Positions 12,101 to 22,476 of a stretch of DNA of 57,876 nt are shown here, piece after piece (position 1 is the first letter of the stretch; each line of letters begins with the position of its first letter). Under the pieces are notes generated by a model, which did not search any database, was not told where the DNA came from, and worked only from the letters and a program-made list of their open reading frames with translations. The position numbers and the translations under genes were made by a program. The DNA is from Cymbomonas tetramitiformis (Eukaryota > Chlorophyta > Pyramimonadophyceae > Pyramimonadales > Pyramimonadaceae): contig LGRX02028924.1 in assembly GCA_001247695.2 (NCBI GenBank), forward strand, positions 1-57,876, in the 5' to 3' direction.

Positions 12101-15100
12101 AGTTGGCTCTGTTGACTGGGGCACACGCGGTGCTATCACTGTGTGCTGCGCGGAGACCCGACGGTCGTCTGAGTGCAAGCTTGTAAGCCGCTGTGGCGCT
12201 GCCCCCGCACCCCATGTGCTGCACAGGTGGCGAGGGAGCAGGCAGAGAAGAAGCGCCGAGCAGAGGAAGAGGAGCAGCAGCTGCTCAGTTTACTAATGAG
12301 GCAAGAGGAGGCGGAGACCCGCGAGCGGAGCGCGTCCTCCGCGGAGATGATGCAGCTGGCCCACAAGCTGCAGCAGGTAAATCCTCGACCGGGCAGCCAG
12401 CTGGGCTTGGGCCGCTGCTGTAGGTGTGTTTGGGTTGGGCAGAAGACGTTGGTTGCGCTGTGATGTCCGGCTTTTCCCGGGCCAATGGAGGGGCTATCTA
12501 GTGCTGATTGGTGCCGAGGCGCTTGCGTGGTGTGACGCGGCGTCAGCTTTTCTCTCTCTCCCCCTCCTCCCTCGGACGTCACCGTCGTCTGTTGCGCCCT
12601 GGTGCTGCCCTGCATGCCCCGCTCCCGGCGATCTTATCGTCAAGCTGGGCCGAGCAGTGGCAAGTGGCCCGTCAATGCGCTGCAGGCGCACGCAGGCACT
12701 GGCTTGGGTCGAGCCAATCACAGCCTTCCGGCGCAGCGGATGCCTGCCAATGGAGGCGCCCGGAATAGCCGCGCCTGTGCTCCGCCCAGAGGTTGCGGAC
12801 TTGAGGGGAAGCGTCGGGGCGCGTGTCGGGCATTGCGTCGGGGCGGCGCGTGTCGGGCATTGCGTCGCGATTTTGAGGCTTTTGGTTTTGTGCGCAGAGT
12901 GGGAGCGAGATTGAGATTGAGGTGTCGTCTTTTGGTTTTGTGCGCAGAGCGAGAGCGAGATTGCGAGTGCGGCGCGAGCCAAGCTGGAGCGGCAGCAGTC
13001 CGCCGAGGAGGAGCGCGACCAGCTGTGCGGGCTGCTCATGAGGCAGCAGGAGGAGGAGCAGCAGCTGATCGAAGAGGAGAAATCCCGGCGGCTTGAGCTC
13101 GAAAGGCATCTCCAGGAGGTGAGCGCAGGCGCCGAGCCCTGTGCGATGACGTGTGATGACCGCAGGCGCCGAGCCCTGTGCGATGACGTGTGATGACCGC
13201 AGGCGCCGAGCCCTGTGCGATGACGTGTGATGACCGCAGGCGCCGAGCCCTGTGCGATGACGTGTGATGACCGCAGGCGCCGAGCCCTGTGCGATGACGT
13301 GTGATGACCGCAGGCGCCGAGCCCTGTGTGATGACCGGCAGCGCGAATGTGATGACCGCTGTGCGATGACGTGTGATGACCGCAGAGCGCCGAGCCCCTG
13401 TGCGATGACGTCGATGATGTGCGATGGCGTGCCCCCGCAGGCGCTGAGTCCTGTGCGATGACGTGCGATAACTGCAGGCGCGAGCCCTGTGCGATGACGT
13501 GTGATGACCGCAGGCGCGAGCCTGTGCGATGGCGTGTGATGACGCAGGCGCCGAGCCCTGTGCGATGGCGATGTGATGACCGCAGGCGCCGAGCCTGTGA
13601 TGACCGCAGGCCCGAGCCCTGTCGTGTGATGACCGCAGGCGCCGAGCCTAGTGTGATGACTGCAGACGCCAAGCCCTGTGCAATGACGTGCGATGACTGC
13701 AGGCGCCGAGCCCTGTGCGATGACACCCTTACAGGCATCCGGCTACCATAAACCAGCGCTATGGCAGCCCATCGGGCGGCTCGGCCTTGGCACTCCGCAC
13801 CGTCTGCAGGCTGGCGTTGCGGCACTACTCGGTGCCCAACAAATTGCATCCCCCCCCCGGTGGAATGTCGAATCACGCCAGCTCTACAAGGCCCCCCCTT
13901 CAGCTAATCAGGGATTCCATATCAGCTCCTCGGGGAAGCCGCAGCAAGGGGGGCCACGTGGCTTTTGGGGGGTTTCAGGTGGCGAGGGAGGAGCAGAAGG
14001 CTGCGCAGCTGAAGCTGGAGAAGCAGAAGGCAGCGGAGCAGGAGCAGGAGCACCTGCTTGGCTTGCTGATGAGGCAGGGAGAGGGGGAATGGGAGGAGAG
14101 CGTTCGGTTGGAGAAGCAGCGTAAAGCGGAGGCAGACCAGGACCATCTGGTCAAGCTGCTGATGTCTCAGCAGGAGGACGAGAAGCAAGCCGAGCGCAGC
14201 CTCGTCACTCGCAATAAGATGCTCGGGTGCGCCGCCAGCTGTGCGGGCAACTCCTGTGTTTTCGCTGCGCGCTCGCCAATCCCTGCACATCTGGCGCAGG
14301 CTTATGCTGCGCACTCGCCAAATCCTGCACATCTGGCGCAGGCTTATGCTGCGCACTCGCCAAATCCTGCACACCTGGCGCAGGCTTTTGCTGCGCTCTC
14401 GTCAAATCCTGCACACCTGGCACAGGCTTGTGCTGCGCACTCATCAAATCCTGCACACCTGGCGCAAGCTTATGCTGCGCAGTCGTCAAATCCTGCACGC
14501 CTGACACAGGCTTATGCTGCGCGCTCGGCAAATCCTGCACGCCTGGCGCAGGCTTATGCTACATCTTGCGGGTGCCTCTCCTGCTAGCCGACCTCTGCAG
14601 CGCGGAGCAAGTGGCTCGGTGCTTCTGACGCCGGAGCTGTGTCTCGGGGCACGAGTGCAGCGCGGTGCAGAAGATCCAAGGGTCAGCAATGCAGCAGCAG
14701 AAGAGGGACTATAGGCGCACCACCGCAGCGCTGCGGTGGAAGCTGGCTGTCGCGCGGATCAGGCAGCTGAAGGAACGAACTTGGAATCGCATGAGCAGGT
14801 TGAGGCCCGGCGGCGGCACCTCCGATCCACTCCCTTGGTGCTTCCTTGTTGCCCTGTGTGCCCGGGCCCCTGCCATGTCGCAATCCCCCCAAAAGCGCAG
14901 CAGAACCTTTGTTTTTTGGAACCTCCATGGAGGCGCAGACGGCGGCGGCGGAGCTTCAGCAGATATTTTGCAATTCGCAGTTTACAGCACTGGGAAGTGG
15001 CTGGGCTGAGGCGCCGGCGGCCAATCAGAAGGGCGGAAGGCGAGGCATGCATCTCCGATATGCCCCGGGATAAAGGGACTCTGTCGGCGCCGAAGGGTGT

Positions 15101-18100
15101 TGAATGAAGGCCTTCAGCCGCGTGGCTGGATGGTGTCGGGCGATCGCAGGAGTGCGCTTGTGGAGGTGGTGGAGGAGACCACGATCCGCCACCAGCAGGA
15201 GAAGGATGCCCTTACCAGCCGGGTGACCGCCCTGCCTCCCATGCCCAGCCCTGCTGTTGCCGGTGCCCTGCCGCACTGCACGTTGCGGCCAGGAGCAGGC
15301 GCGCAGGGCCAGCCTTGTGATCACCTCGTGCCTTCCCAACGCATCCGCCTGCAAAGGCATCCAATCAGAGGGGAGGGGTTTAGGGCGCTGTGCTCGCGTG
15401 CGAAAGCTGCGGTCCAAGGCGCCCCAATCGAGACAGGCACGAGCGGGATGGACGCGCCAGGTGCACGCATCCCACCAGTGGGTATACTGATGGTGATTGG
15501 GAAGCGCCACTTCGGGCCTTAGACGGAGGTGGGGGGAGGGGCTGCCTGGCAGATGAGTCACATGAATTCCAATTTCGGGAAGGACTTCCTGGCGGAGCAA
15601 GAAAGGTGCCGTACCCACGTGGCGCAAGATCCCACGAAGCTCGGGACGTGGAGCAGCTGGCCACGGTCCTGCGGTGTGGCGGGGAGGGAGCTTGCTGATA
15701 AGGGGCACTCAACCACCCAGCGGTGGCGCTTCGCAGGGTTCCTGCCCTGCGCGCCACGTGACATGTTCGAGGCCTCGCCGCTCTGCGCTGGGCAGAGGCC
15801 TCGGGGGGGCACTTTAGATTCTGCATTTCCTGTTTGTGGCTCATCCCTGGACCGATTCCTTTGGCACCATATAGCCACAGCATATCGGCTGCACTATGTA
15901 CCTACATCTGGGATCAAAGGATTCTGTGTGTGTGAATGGGTTTGGACTTAGGTGCCCGCATATTTTCATTTTTTACCATGGGGTGTCCATGCTGTGTGGT
16001 GTGACTGCATTTGTGGCATAGCCATGGACCAGCGGGTCCCATCCATCGACCGTGAGCCACTGGGGGGCATGCCAGCAGGGTCCGCTTACTCCGTAACCCT
16101 GGGACCAACTATTGTTGGGCGATGATCGGTCACGTCGTATGATCTTTCCATGCTGCTTTGCATCTGAGTTGGGAGTATGTATGAGTTGGTGGTATCGTGT
16201 CACGGCCTCGCTCTGCTCCTGATTTGCTTCTCACATCCACTGGGATGATGGTGGGCTGGCTTTTGTCGGCTGATCGTATGCCATGCAGTGTGAATGGGTT
16301 TGGACTTGCTTTGGTGACGGATCACAAACCAAACGGAAAGGGAACCCAGCATCAAAGCAACCTGCCGGCGCACCCTGCTCGGAGGATCAAACCATTTCAC
16401 TCGCCGCTTAGTGCTTATCGCACGGAGCCGAGCCCAACCGCCGGCCAACCGCCGCTGCGCTGCACATGTGCCTCCGAGCCGATGCCGCCGCTGTCCTATC
16501 TGCCGTCAGCTCGCCTCCCATTGGTCGCCGAAAAGTGTTTGGCTGTCTGCCGACTTCTGGAAGCGCAACTTTAGCCGAGGCGATATGGGCGCTGTATGCT
16601 GAGGCACTGTCGTGACGGGGGTTGTGGCGGGAGCAGGCTGCTTCGGCTGGCGGCCGAGGCGGAGGGCCAGCTCGCCGCTCAGGAGAAGAAGGCTCAGGGC
16701 AAGCAGCTGGAATCGACCACGTCGGACCTGGCGCGCGCCTCAGCGGAGCTGGCCGCCTCCGAGGTGAGGAGAGTTGCCAGAGGCTGGCGCCGGCCGCCGG
16801 CATGGCAGCGTCCGTGGCGCGCGAGCAGGGATCCATCGGCTGACATGGCGGTGGACGGGCCTGGGCGCAGGAACACGTGCAGGCGCTCTCCTTGGAGCTC
16901 GCAGCAGCCAAGGACCAGGTGAGGCCCTCTGCTCCCCGCGCCAACGGGGAGGCGGGCTGCGCTGCGATCTGCAGTGTGACGCGCCGTGCCGCATAGGGAA
17001 TCGATGGCTGCGGTGCGCCCGAGGGTCGCCGCAGGAAGCGCGGCCGTCGATCCCGGAGTTGCATGCGGCCAGTTTGGTGTGTGTCAAGACGCGGGTTGGC
17101 TGGAATGGTGTGTCTGTGCTCAGTTGAATGTTCATGCGGCGAATGCCGCGCCGATGGTGATTGGCCGTCGTCAAAGGTAGGGAGATCCGCTAGCGCTCTC
17201 CCCTCCTGCGAGAGTCCCCTGAAAAGGGTCGTGGACCTCAGGCGGGCTGGAAGGTGGCTGTGTTGTAGCTGCTTGGAGCGGACTGTGGCTGCTTGGATTG
17301 TGGCGGATTTGTCCGAACCCTGCGCCTCTTGCCACGAGCGCCGGTGACGTGGCGCTCGAAGTTGCGCCTGGAGCCGAGACGAGAGCGCATGCACCGCCCC
17401 GTCCTCGGCGGTTTTCGCAAGCTTTGCAGGGCTGCCAGCTGGCGGTGCTGCTCCAATGGAATGAGGGGCTCGCGTGCTGCCTGGCAGGGCCACGAGACGG
17501 GGGCAGTCTGCAGCGGAAGGGGAAGCTGCCACGCAGCAGCATTTGAACGAAGTGCATGATCAGCTCCGGGTTCAGGCCGAGGCCGCTGCTAAGCGGTACA
17601 AAGAGGAGAAGGAGAACTGGGACCAGCAGGTAGAGAGCCTCTCGTTGCTGCAGCGCTGGCGCCTGGCTTGCCGCCCGTGTGTGGCATGGCTTGTGCGGAT
17701 TGGACCGCCGCAGCGGTCTCGGCGAGGAGGCGCTGAAGAGAGGAGGAGGCTCGAGATGCCTCGATCCGACGTTCCTTGTCGACCTTGGCCTTGAGGTGTC
17801 TCGATCTGACGGACCGTGTCAACCTGGGCGGCGTTGTATGTTGCAGAGGAAGCACATCACTGAGCAGCTGAATCTTCACGAGATCTCGAGCAAGACGCAG
17901 AGGCAGAGGTTCGGAGGCGCCCTCCGTCCTTCATCCGCTGCAGACGCGCCACCTGCTCCACCTGTGACAGACGGGATTGCATCGGAGCGCCAGCGCGTGG
18001 GCGGTCGCCGCTTAACCATCACACCACTATCACACTCGGGGTAACATGTGTGGCCTCCGTTCACATCAACAGCGAGGGCGCTGTCGAGCTGCTGTGTATT

Positions 18101-21100
18101 GAAGTCCACACACAATGCAAGCTGCACAGTGTGAGGCCCTACCGGGTGCCAGTCAGTCAGAGAAGGGGCGCCGCCCTCATTTGTCGGTGCTCCCATTGGC
18201 CCTAACATGCGGACCGTAGGAGCGTATCCTATCGGAGCTCGAGGAAGGCAATCGGACGAGGCGTGGGTTTCCAAGCTCTGACTACCAACACTGGACTAGT
18301 AGCAAGGCTCTACACTAGAAGATCCATTGGATACGCTTGCAAGCAGGTAGAACCATTGGATACGCTTGCAAGCAAGTAGAACCATTGGATACGCTTGCAA
18401 GCAAGAAAAGAGGCTGTTAGCCGAACGCTGTGCAGCGCGAGCAAGCTCCTCAAGCCTGGGCCCAGGGCATCTCCATTGTGGCCTTGCACAGGCAGCGAGA
18501 CGACGCCTCACGAAGCAAAGCATGACGGGGGTGCGGCGGGTGCGGGGCATTCAGAGCTGACCATGCACTCACGGAGCTTACGCAGACGCGGCTTCACCTC
18601 GACAATGCTCAGGGCGCCTTGGCTAGAACCGACGAGAAACTGGCGGAGCTCAAGCAGTCCCTCAGCGACGCGAAGGTCGCGCGCCCCGGCGTGCAGCATC
18701 CCCAGCACTTGCTTTGAGGGATGCTCGGGAGTTCTCAGGCCCGCGTGGCATTGACTGTGCGCACACCATCAAGTGAAGTCATACCGCACATGGCATGCGC
18801 GACACCTGCGGTGGGCCTCATGGTGCCTACATCATGACATAGGCATTTGGCAGTGTAACGGATTGGCGTGAGAGAGGTTGGAGCGAGCCGAGACCGACTC
18901 GGCACCCTCGTTGTACACCTGGCCGGTGCTGCTCCAGCGTTTTTGTGCCGGTGCTGCTGCAGCGTTTTTGTGCCGGTGCTGCTCCAGCGTTTCTCTGCCG
19001 GCATGATGTCCAAGCTCGGACTGAAGAGCCTGCATGGCACTGTGCCATATGCACACTCGCGCATGCGTTGTGTGAGGCCTGGTGGGGTGTGGGTATCTAT
19101 GAAGGAAGGGGATGCTCACGGGTCTGGGTGCGAGCATGAACAGATCCATAACACGAGCCTGGAGTTGGAGGTTTCGAGATTACAGCGGGAGGTGTGCACC
19201 GGCGACTTTCCAACCTATAGTGACACCCGTCATCGTGTGACGCATGTTGCCCGGGCTGATACGTGGCGGCACCGCGCAAGCCCCTCCTGATTGCGCGGTG
19301 CCAAAGACGGCGGGCCACATGAACTCATCACGCCACACGCCGGCTGCGGTATCGCGTGGGCTAACTCTGAAGTGCGCATGCAGACACCTTGCACACCCAA
19401 ACCGGCTCGTGGATTGAAGTGCCAGAGCACATGCGCCGAATGATGTGACGGATGTTGGCGGTTTCAGTGCCGCACCCCACCGTGATGGGGAGGGCATCAT
19501 GCTCCTCCCTCGCGTGCGTGTGGCGGCGTCACAAAATTGATCTTCTGATGGGCGGTGTGGTGTGGGTGCTGGCCCAGCTGGAGCTCCTGAAGCTCGAGGC
19601 CTCGGAGACGTTCACCACCCCGATGGCGAGCCCGTCGATATCGGCCGTCCCAGACACGTCCCGCACCTCACTGTTTGCGACGCCTGGCACCTCAACGCCT
19701 GCAACGCCCGACACCTCACTGTTTGCGACGCCCGGCAGCTTGACGCCTGCAACGCCCGACACCTCACTGTTTGCATCGCCCAGCACCTCGCAGTTCGCAT
19801 CGCCTAGCACGTCAACTCCCAGCAGCCCGGTGCGCGCTGCCTCATGGGTGCCTCATCACGGCTGGCTGGCTGGCTAGCTCACCAATGCAGTGAGCTAGAA
19901 GAAAGGGAAAACCACGTTCGGTGTGACGTGGCATCACCATCAGCGCAGCTTGGGGAAACTTCGGAAAGAGGCGGATCGAAGCTGATGGGCCTTTTCTCTG
20001 ATGGGCTGAAAGAGATGAATCCCATCCCCAGCACAACCCTTCTGTAATGCTTGACCAATGGGTCGGGGAGGCTGTGCAAGAGCAGGTGGCGGGAGGCGTT
20101 CAGCAGGGCGGTAAAGATGAGACGGCTGCGGGGAGCTCCTCATCCGCCGAAACTGCCAACCCGGTGAGCAGATAGCTGAGACGCTGCGAGATGCGGCCGA
20201 ACACGTGGACCGCGTCGAATGTTGTGTTGTTGCAGAGTGTCGAGGTTTGCCGAGGGACCGCTCGGACGACGCCGCCACGAATTCGCGTCGGGAAAATTCT
20301 GGCGGGCTTGAGCCGACCCGCGGTGATAAAGCCGGCGGACCTGGCGGACTGAATGTGCAGCGCCCTTCACCGTGGGATCATAAAGCCGGCGGATCTGACG
20401 GACTGAATGTGCAGCGCCCTTCGGTTTGGTCGACAGATGCTGCTGTCGGTCTTAAAGAAGCTGCAGTCCCCCAAGGGAAGGGACGTGAATGATATTGCCA
20501 AGTCCTGGCGAATGAAAAAGCACAAGAGGACGAGCGTGCTGACCCCACAGCAGGTGAGCCAAAGGGGGCACGTCAGGCTGACCCCCTGGCAGGTTGTTTG
20601 CCACCTGGAGTGCGTGCTTCTTTTCAGCGCTTCACGGCACGAAGCGCTTCACGGCGTCGAAGCGCTTTTCTGGGGATACCTTTCCAAGCCCCTGACTTGA
20701 TGCTGATCCCCAAAAATGAGCGGCTCCTGGGGGCGGCGGGGCGCAGTTACAAGCTGACCACCAGGTCATCGAGCTGCAGAACCTTGCAGATTCGCTCAAG
20801 CAAGAGGTGCTGGACCCCCCTGCAGTCCCCTCTACTCGAAGGTGCAAACTGCTTGGGTTCATCGCAATTTGGGGCCGATGGTGTTCACTTTGGAGGGCCG
20901 AACGTGGCAGGTGGAGGAGGACCCTGACGGAATACATCGTACCCGCTACCTTCGCAACCTATTTGTTGTGAAGAACAAGGTGCGGTCTCCTGTGACCTTC
21001 CACATGTGTCGGTGCATGGGGAGCCCCTGAGGGTGTGGACACGCAGTGCGGCAAAAGCGATTGCCTAGGAAGGGCGATGCTGAGTAACCGCTGCGAGTAA

Positions 21101-22476
21101 GTGGATCTTGCGCGTGCTCGCTTGCATTGCACCCCTTGAAGTTTCTCACCGCATGAGCGTCAGACTTGATACTCCCGCGAGGTTGCGCCTCGTTGGTGGA
21201 CATGCCAAAGGTGAGTGGTGGCGGGTGTTGGTGCCTGCAGATGACAACGATGGAGCAGTCTTTCCAGGTAGAGGTCCCTCGGCGCGCATTGGGCTTCAGA
21301 GTGACGGCGGCGCCTTACCGACTGTGTGTGCTGAGAGACCTTAGCTAAAATTGGGTTGCTTCAAAGCTTCGAGCTGCAGACATGTAGCGACCACCTGATA
21401 GATCGAAACAGATGTAGAATGGAATTTGAGCGCCCCATCTCATGCGTGCAAGGACTGCGAATGGAATGCATGCGGATGGCGGTGTGTGGGGTGCAGGGCA
21501 CACGGCTCCATTCGGGAGAGTCGACACAGCAGCATACGGAATGGAAGGCAAAGGCAAGCACTTCCGCAAACACCAAATTTCAATCCCGCCACCGATGCTC
21601 GAATGCCTGCGTCAGGCAAACTGGGCCGTAGACGCTGCGTGGCATTCTGATTGGCTGAATTAAGCTATGCACCGACAAGTTTTTGCCCTTCGACTCCATC
21701 ATCCTGCACGACACAGGACAGCCGTTGATTTGTTATCGGCGTTAAGAGTGCAGAACTCGCTTGTGAGGGTACGGAGGTGTCTCTGAGATCTGAGACTGAG
21801 CAATGAATTGCGTCGCCTCTCTTGCCAATTACAGATCCAAGACGTGCAGAAGATAATCAAAGACACGGAGGGCCTGCTCGAAAAGCTCAACGACGACTCC
21901 AACGTCACTAATGTTGGAACTAGGCCTTGGGAGAATGTGAGGAGAGCGATTGACGAACGCAAGAAGGATACAACAGGTGTGCGCGGCATCATTTGTTTGA
22001 TCAACACAAGAGAGCGGGAGCAGGGAGGCGTTCATGATCGTGCGTGGAATCAAGTCTTAGACCTCACTGGACAGAAACTTGCTCTGCTTTTGATATTCGT
22101 TGGGGTGGAAGACGAATCGGTAGTATCCCGGTATAGTGATAGTACTCGTGTGATGGCATAATTCTCACTGGTGGATGGATACCATCCGTTGGCAACAATT
22201 CCTTGGGTGGGTGTATTTTGCTGCTGATTTAATGATGGTGGGCCGAAGCCAAACGTACTGCTGACACCAGATGGGGGGTTGCTGATGTGGGATGATTACA
22301 AAGGCAAGCATCCTTCTTCTCAGAAAGCAGAAAAGAAACAGACTGAACGACAGATTAATGACTTCCAGTTCGTGCATAGTCTCATGAAATTGAAGAAGTC
22401 AGCAGCCTACGAGGTAGCAGATGCTGAGGCAAAAAGTGAGATGGTCAATGACTTGATCAACAAGCGTATTCAGTAA
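135..22476 (+). CDS. Large multi-exon coiled-coil protein gene (5' end outside window)
   Basis: Probable cytoskeletal or scaffold-type coiled-coil protein; no motor or enzyme domain is visible, so its function is unknown. Exons inferred from AG/GT borders, phase and heptad-like E/K/Q/L-rich translation: 135-323, 713-868, 1099-1155, 1258-1313, 1523-1882, 2688-2765, 3310-3415, 3507-3563, 5003-5176, 5425-5481, 5901-6092, 6299-6490, 6951-7142, 8669-8860, 9319-9510, 11009-11200, 11865-12035, 12227-12376, 12948-13118, 13979-14226, 14729-14798, 14942-14982 (weak), 15150-15222, 15553-15605, 15629-15673, 16637-16763, 16871-16918, 17537-17629, 17847-17908, 18555-18675, 19144-19191, 19578-19829, 20032-20163, 20437-20553, 20747-20806, 20911-20979, 21835-21976, 22271-22476. 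All junction phases agree, giving 1,646 codons plus TAA. Exon 19578-19829 encodes a Thr/Pro/Ser-rich repeat rather than a coil. Three exons are exactly 57 nt (19 codons). Individual borders may be off by an alternative AG. The gene could also be more than one transcription unit, but the unbroken phase argues for one. Confidence 0.68.
1895..2265. repeat. Imperfect long inverted repeat inside an intron
   Basis: Two arms of roughly 150 bp (about 1895-2045 and 2115-2265) are imperfect reverse complements. Matching landmarks include the cacgtggcgatctgcgagtc block against gactcgcagatcgc, and the ggcgggcccaccgctggagt block against its complement near 2150. It lies in the intron after the exon ending at 1882. 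This could be a foldback or MITE-like insertion; target-site duplications were not resolved. The open frames on both strands here are a by-product of the high GC content. Confidence 0.5.
2971..3130. repeat. 34-bp intronic minisatellite
   Basis: At least four head-to-tail copies of a 34-bp unit starting ccaccgggtgccaaatcctg, with a few substitutions between copies. It lies in the intron between exons 2688-2765 and 3310-3415. Confidence 0.85.
4026..4215. repeat. ~27-bp G-rich intronic minisatellite
   Basis: About seven copies of a unit containing gggcaagggttgggtttggg, with small indels. The G-run pattern on the + strand could form G-quadruplex structures (inference). It lies in the long intron 3564-5002. 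Confidence 0.85.
4240..5002. other. Lower-GC block in an intron, no recognised gene
   Basis: This part of the intron 3564-5002 is less GC-rich than its surroundings and ends in a segment with AATAAA near 4875, which resembles the 3' end of an inserted transcription unit. Short open frames occur on both strands (for example minus 4385-3993) but none matches a family I recognise. It may be an old insertion; no boundaries or target duplication could be fixed. Confidence 0.3.
5485..5570. repeat. 22-bp minisatellite next to a splice donor
   Basis: About four copies of a 22-bp unit gcgcctcgccagagcgtagc, starting three bases after the inferred GT donor at 5482. Confidence 0.85.
6299..7142 (+). repeat. 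Segmental duplication copy A (two exons plus intron)
   Basis: This ~844-bp block (exon, intron, exon) matches 8669-9510 over its full length, including the intron with the shared segments near atgtatagtcttggttggga and gagcatggcgagccctggtg. Matching intron sequence means the unit of duplication was genomic DNA, not processed RNA. Confidence 0.8.
7143..8534. other. Long intron segment without recognised gene
   Basis: Unique sequence between the two duplicated exon blocks. A minus-strand open frame (7978-7205) spans much of it but has no recognisable domain. A ~48-bp direct duplication with ccctaatgctcc and ggccgcaacccttgtaacag motifs lies at about 8176-8265. I see no RNA gene here. Confidence 0.4.
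8669..9510 (+). repeat. Segmental duplication copy B (two exons plus intron)
   Basis: Second copy of the exon-intron-exon block described at 6299-7142. The similarity also reaches upstream to about 8535, matching the sequence upstream of the exon at 6951. Confidence 0.8.
9640..9800 (-). mobile_element. tRNA-derived SINE-like segment
   Basis: The minus strand carries an A-box-like tagcttagagcg (9777-9766) and, about 45 bp further, a B-box-like ggttgaaatcc (9724-9714), followed by an AT-rich tail. The spacing fits an internal RNA polymerase III promoter. A full cloverleaf does not fold convincingly by eye, so a degenerate SINE head is more likely than a functional tRNA gene. Confidence 0.35.
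9813..10112 (-). CDS. Small Cys-rich zinc-finger-like protein, antisense in an intron
   Basis: A 99-residue open frame with an ATG at 10112. After an acidic N-terminal half it has five closely spaced C-x2-C pairs (starting CLTC, CYIC, CNQC, CTKC and CEEC), a density typical of RING, B-box or zinc-ribbon folds. No specific family could be assigned. It lies inside an intron of the coiled-coil gene on the opposite strand, between a SINE-like segment and a dispersed repeat, so it may be part of an inserted element rather than a host gene. The frame could also continue through an intron after residue 6, where a CAG/GT border occurs. Confidence 0.4.
   Translation of the reverse strand: MIAFYQVVQGRHPDWSDSTFSSEFEDEPEDGEFPHCLTCNLIPWCVVVFQCYICDSFPYCNQCSVKMECTKCRYIVCEECISPNKYVTRLPCKRGRIFH
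10363..10699 (+). mobile_element. Dispersed ~337-bp element, copy 1
   Basis: Starts aggtgcccgcatattttcat and matches 15950-16287 in the same orientation over its whole length with few differences. No target-site duplication was found around this copy. No coding capacity or terminal inverted repeat is visible. Confidence 0.65.
11207..11478. repeat. 33-bp minisatellite next to a splice donor
   Basis: About eight copies of a 33-bp unit starting gcagcgcggctcgccggcag, beginning six bases after the GT donor at 11201. Because 33 is a multiple of three, it reads through in several frames (for example LAGSHSSFAAR repeats) and gives false open frames. Each unit contains CAG triplets that could act as cryptic acceptors. 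Confidence 0.9.
11647..11662 (+). repeat. Two interstitial TTTTAGGG units
   Basis: ttttagggttttaggg is two exact units of the Chlamydomonas-type telomere repeat. It is too short to be a telomere and may be chance or a repair scar. Confidence 0.4.
12876..12962 (+). repeat. Duplicated splice acceptor segment
   Basis: The segment cttttggttttgtgcgcaga followed by a gagcgagattg-like stretch occurs twice, about 55 bp apart. The inferred exon 12948-13118 uses the second acceptor; the first could give an alternative start. Confidence 0.7.
13125..13735. repeat. 37-bp minisatellite next to a splice donor
   Basis: The unit starts gcaggcgccgagccctgtgc and ends in gtgtgatgacc. The first five copies are at exact 37-bp spacing (13125, 13162, 13199 and so on); later copies are degenerate up to about 13735. 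It begins six bases after the GT donor at 13119. Confidence 0.92.
14264..14570. repeat. 42-bp minisatellite
   Basis: About seven to eight copies of a 42-bp unit containing aatcctgcacatctggcgca and ggcttatgctgcgc, in the intron after the exon ending at 14226. The length is a multiple of three, so all frames look open here; I do not treat it as coding. Confidence 0.88.
15950..16287 (+). mobile_element. Dispersed 338-bp element with 20-bp target-site duplication
   Basis: Flanked by an identical 20-bp direct repeat at 15930-15949 and 16288-16307 (beginning gtgtgaatggg). This is the hallmark of target-primed insertion (LINE/SINE type) or a comparable mechanism. It matches the copy at 10363-10699. 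No terminal inverted repeat, no polymerase III boxes and no coding frame are evident, so it may be a SINE-like or truncated LINE 3' end. It lies in an intron of the coiled-coil gene. Confidence 0.75.
18323..18405. repeat. ~30-bp direct repeat, three copies
   Basis: Three copies of ccattggatacgcttgcaag at 29-30-bp spacing in an intron. Confidence 0.85.
18918..19000. repeat. ~26-bp direct repeat, three copies
   Basis: Three copies of ccggtgctgctccagcgttt with minor changes, in an intron. Confidence 0.8.
20317..20425. repeat. ~55-bp direct duplication
   Basis: The segment containing gataaagccggcggacctgg and actgaatgtgcagcgccctt occurs twice in tandem just before the acceptor of the exon at 20437. 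Confidence 0.75.

Noticed and set aside
13125..13735. CRISPR-like array
   Set aside because: Units are contiguous with no unique spacers, in a eukaryotic intron; it is a minisatellite.
12494..13876. 460-codon minus-strand ORF
   Set aside because: Mostly the complement of the 37-bp minisatellite and of coiled-coil exons; GC-rich repeats keep stops away.
16408..17532. 374-codon minus-strand ORF
   Set aside because: Antisense to several phase-consistent exons and introns of the coiled-coil gene; composition-driven.
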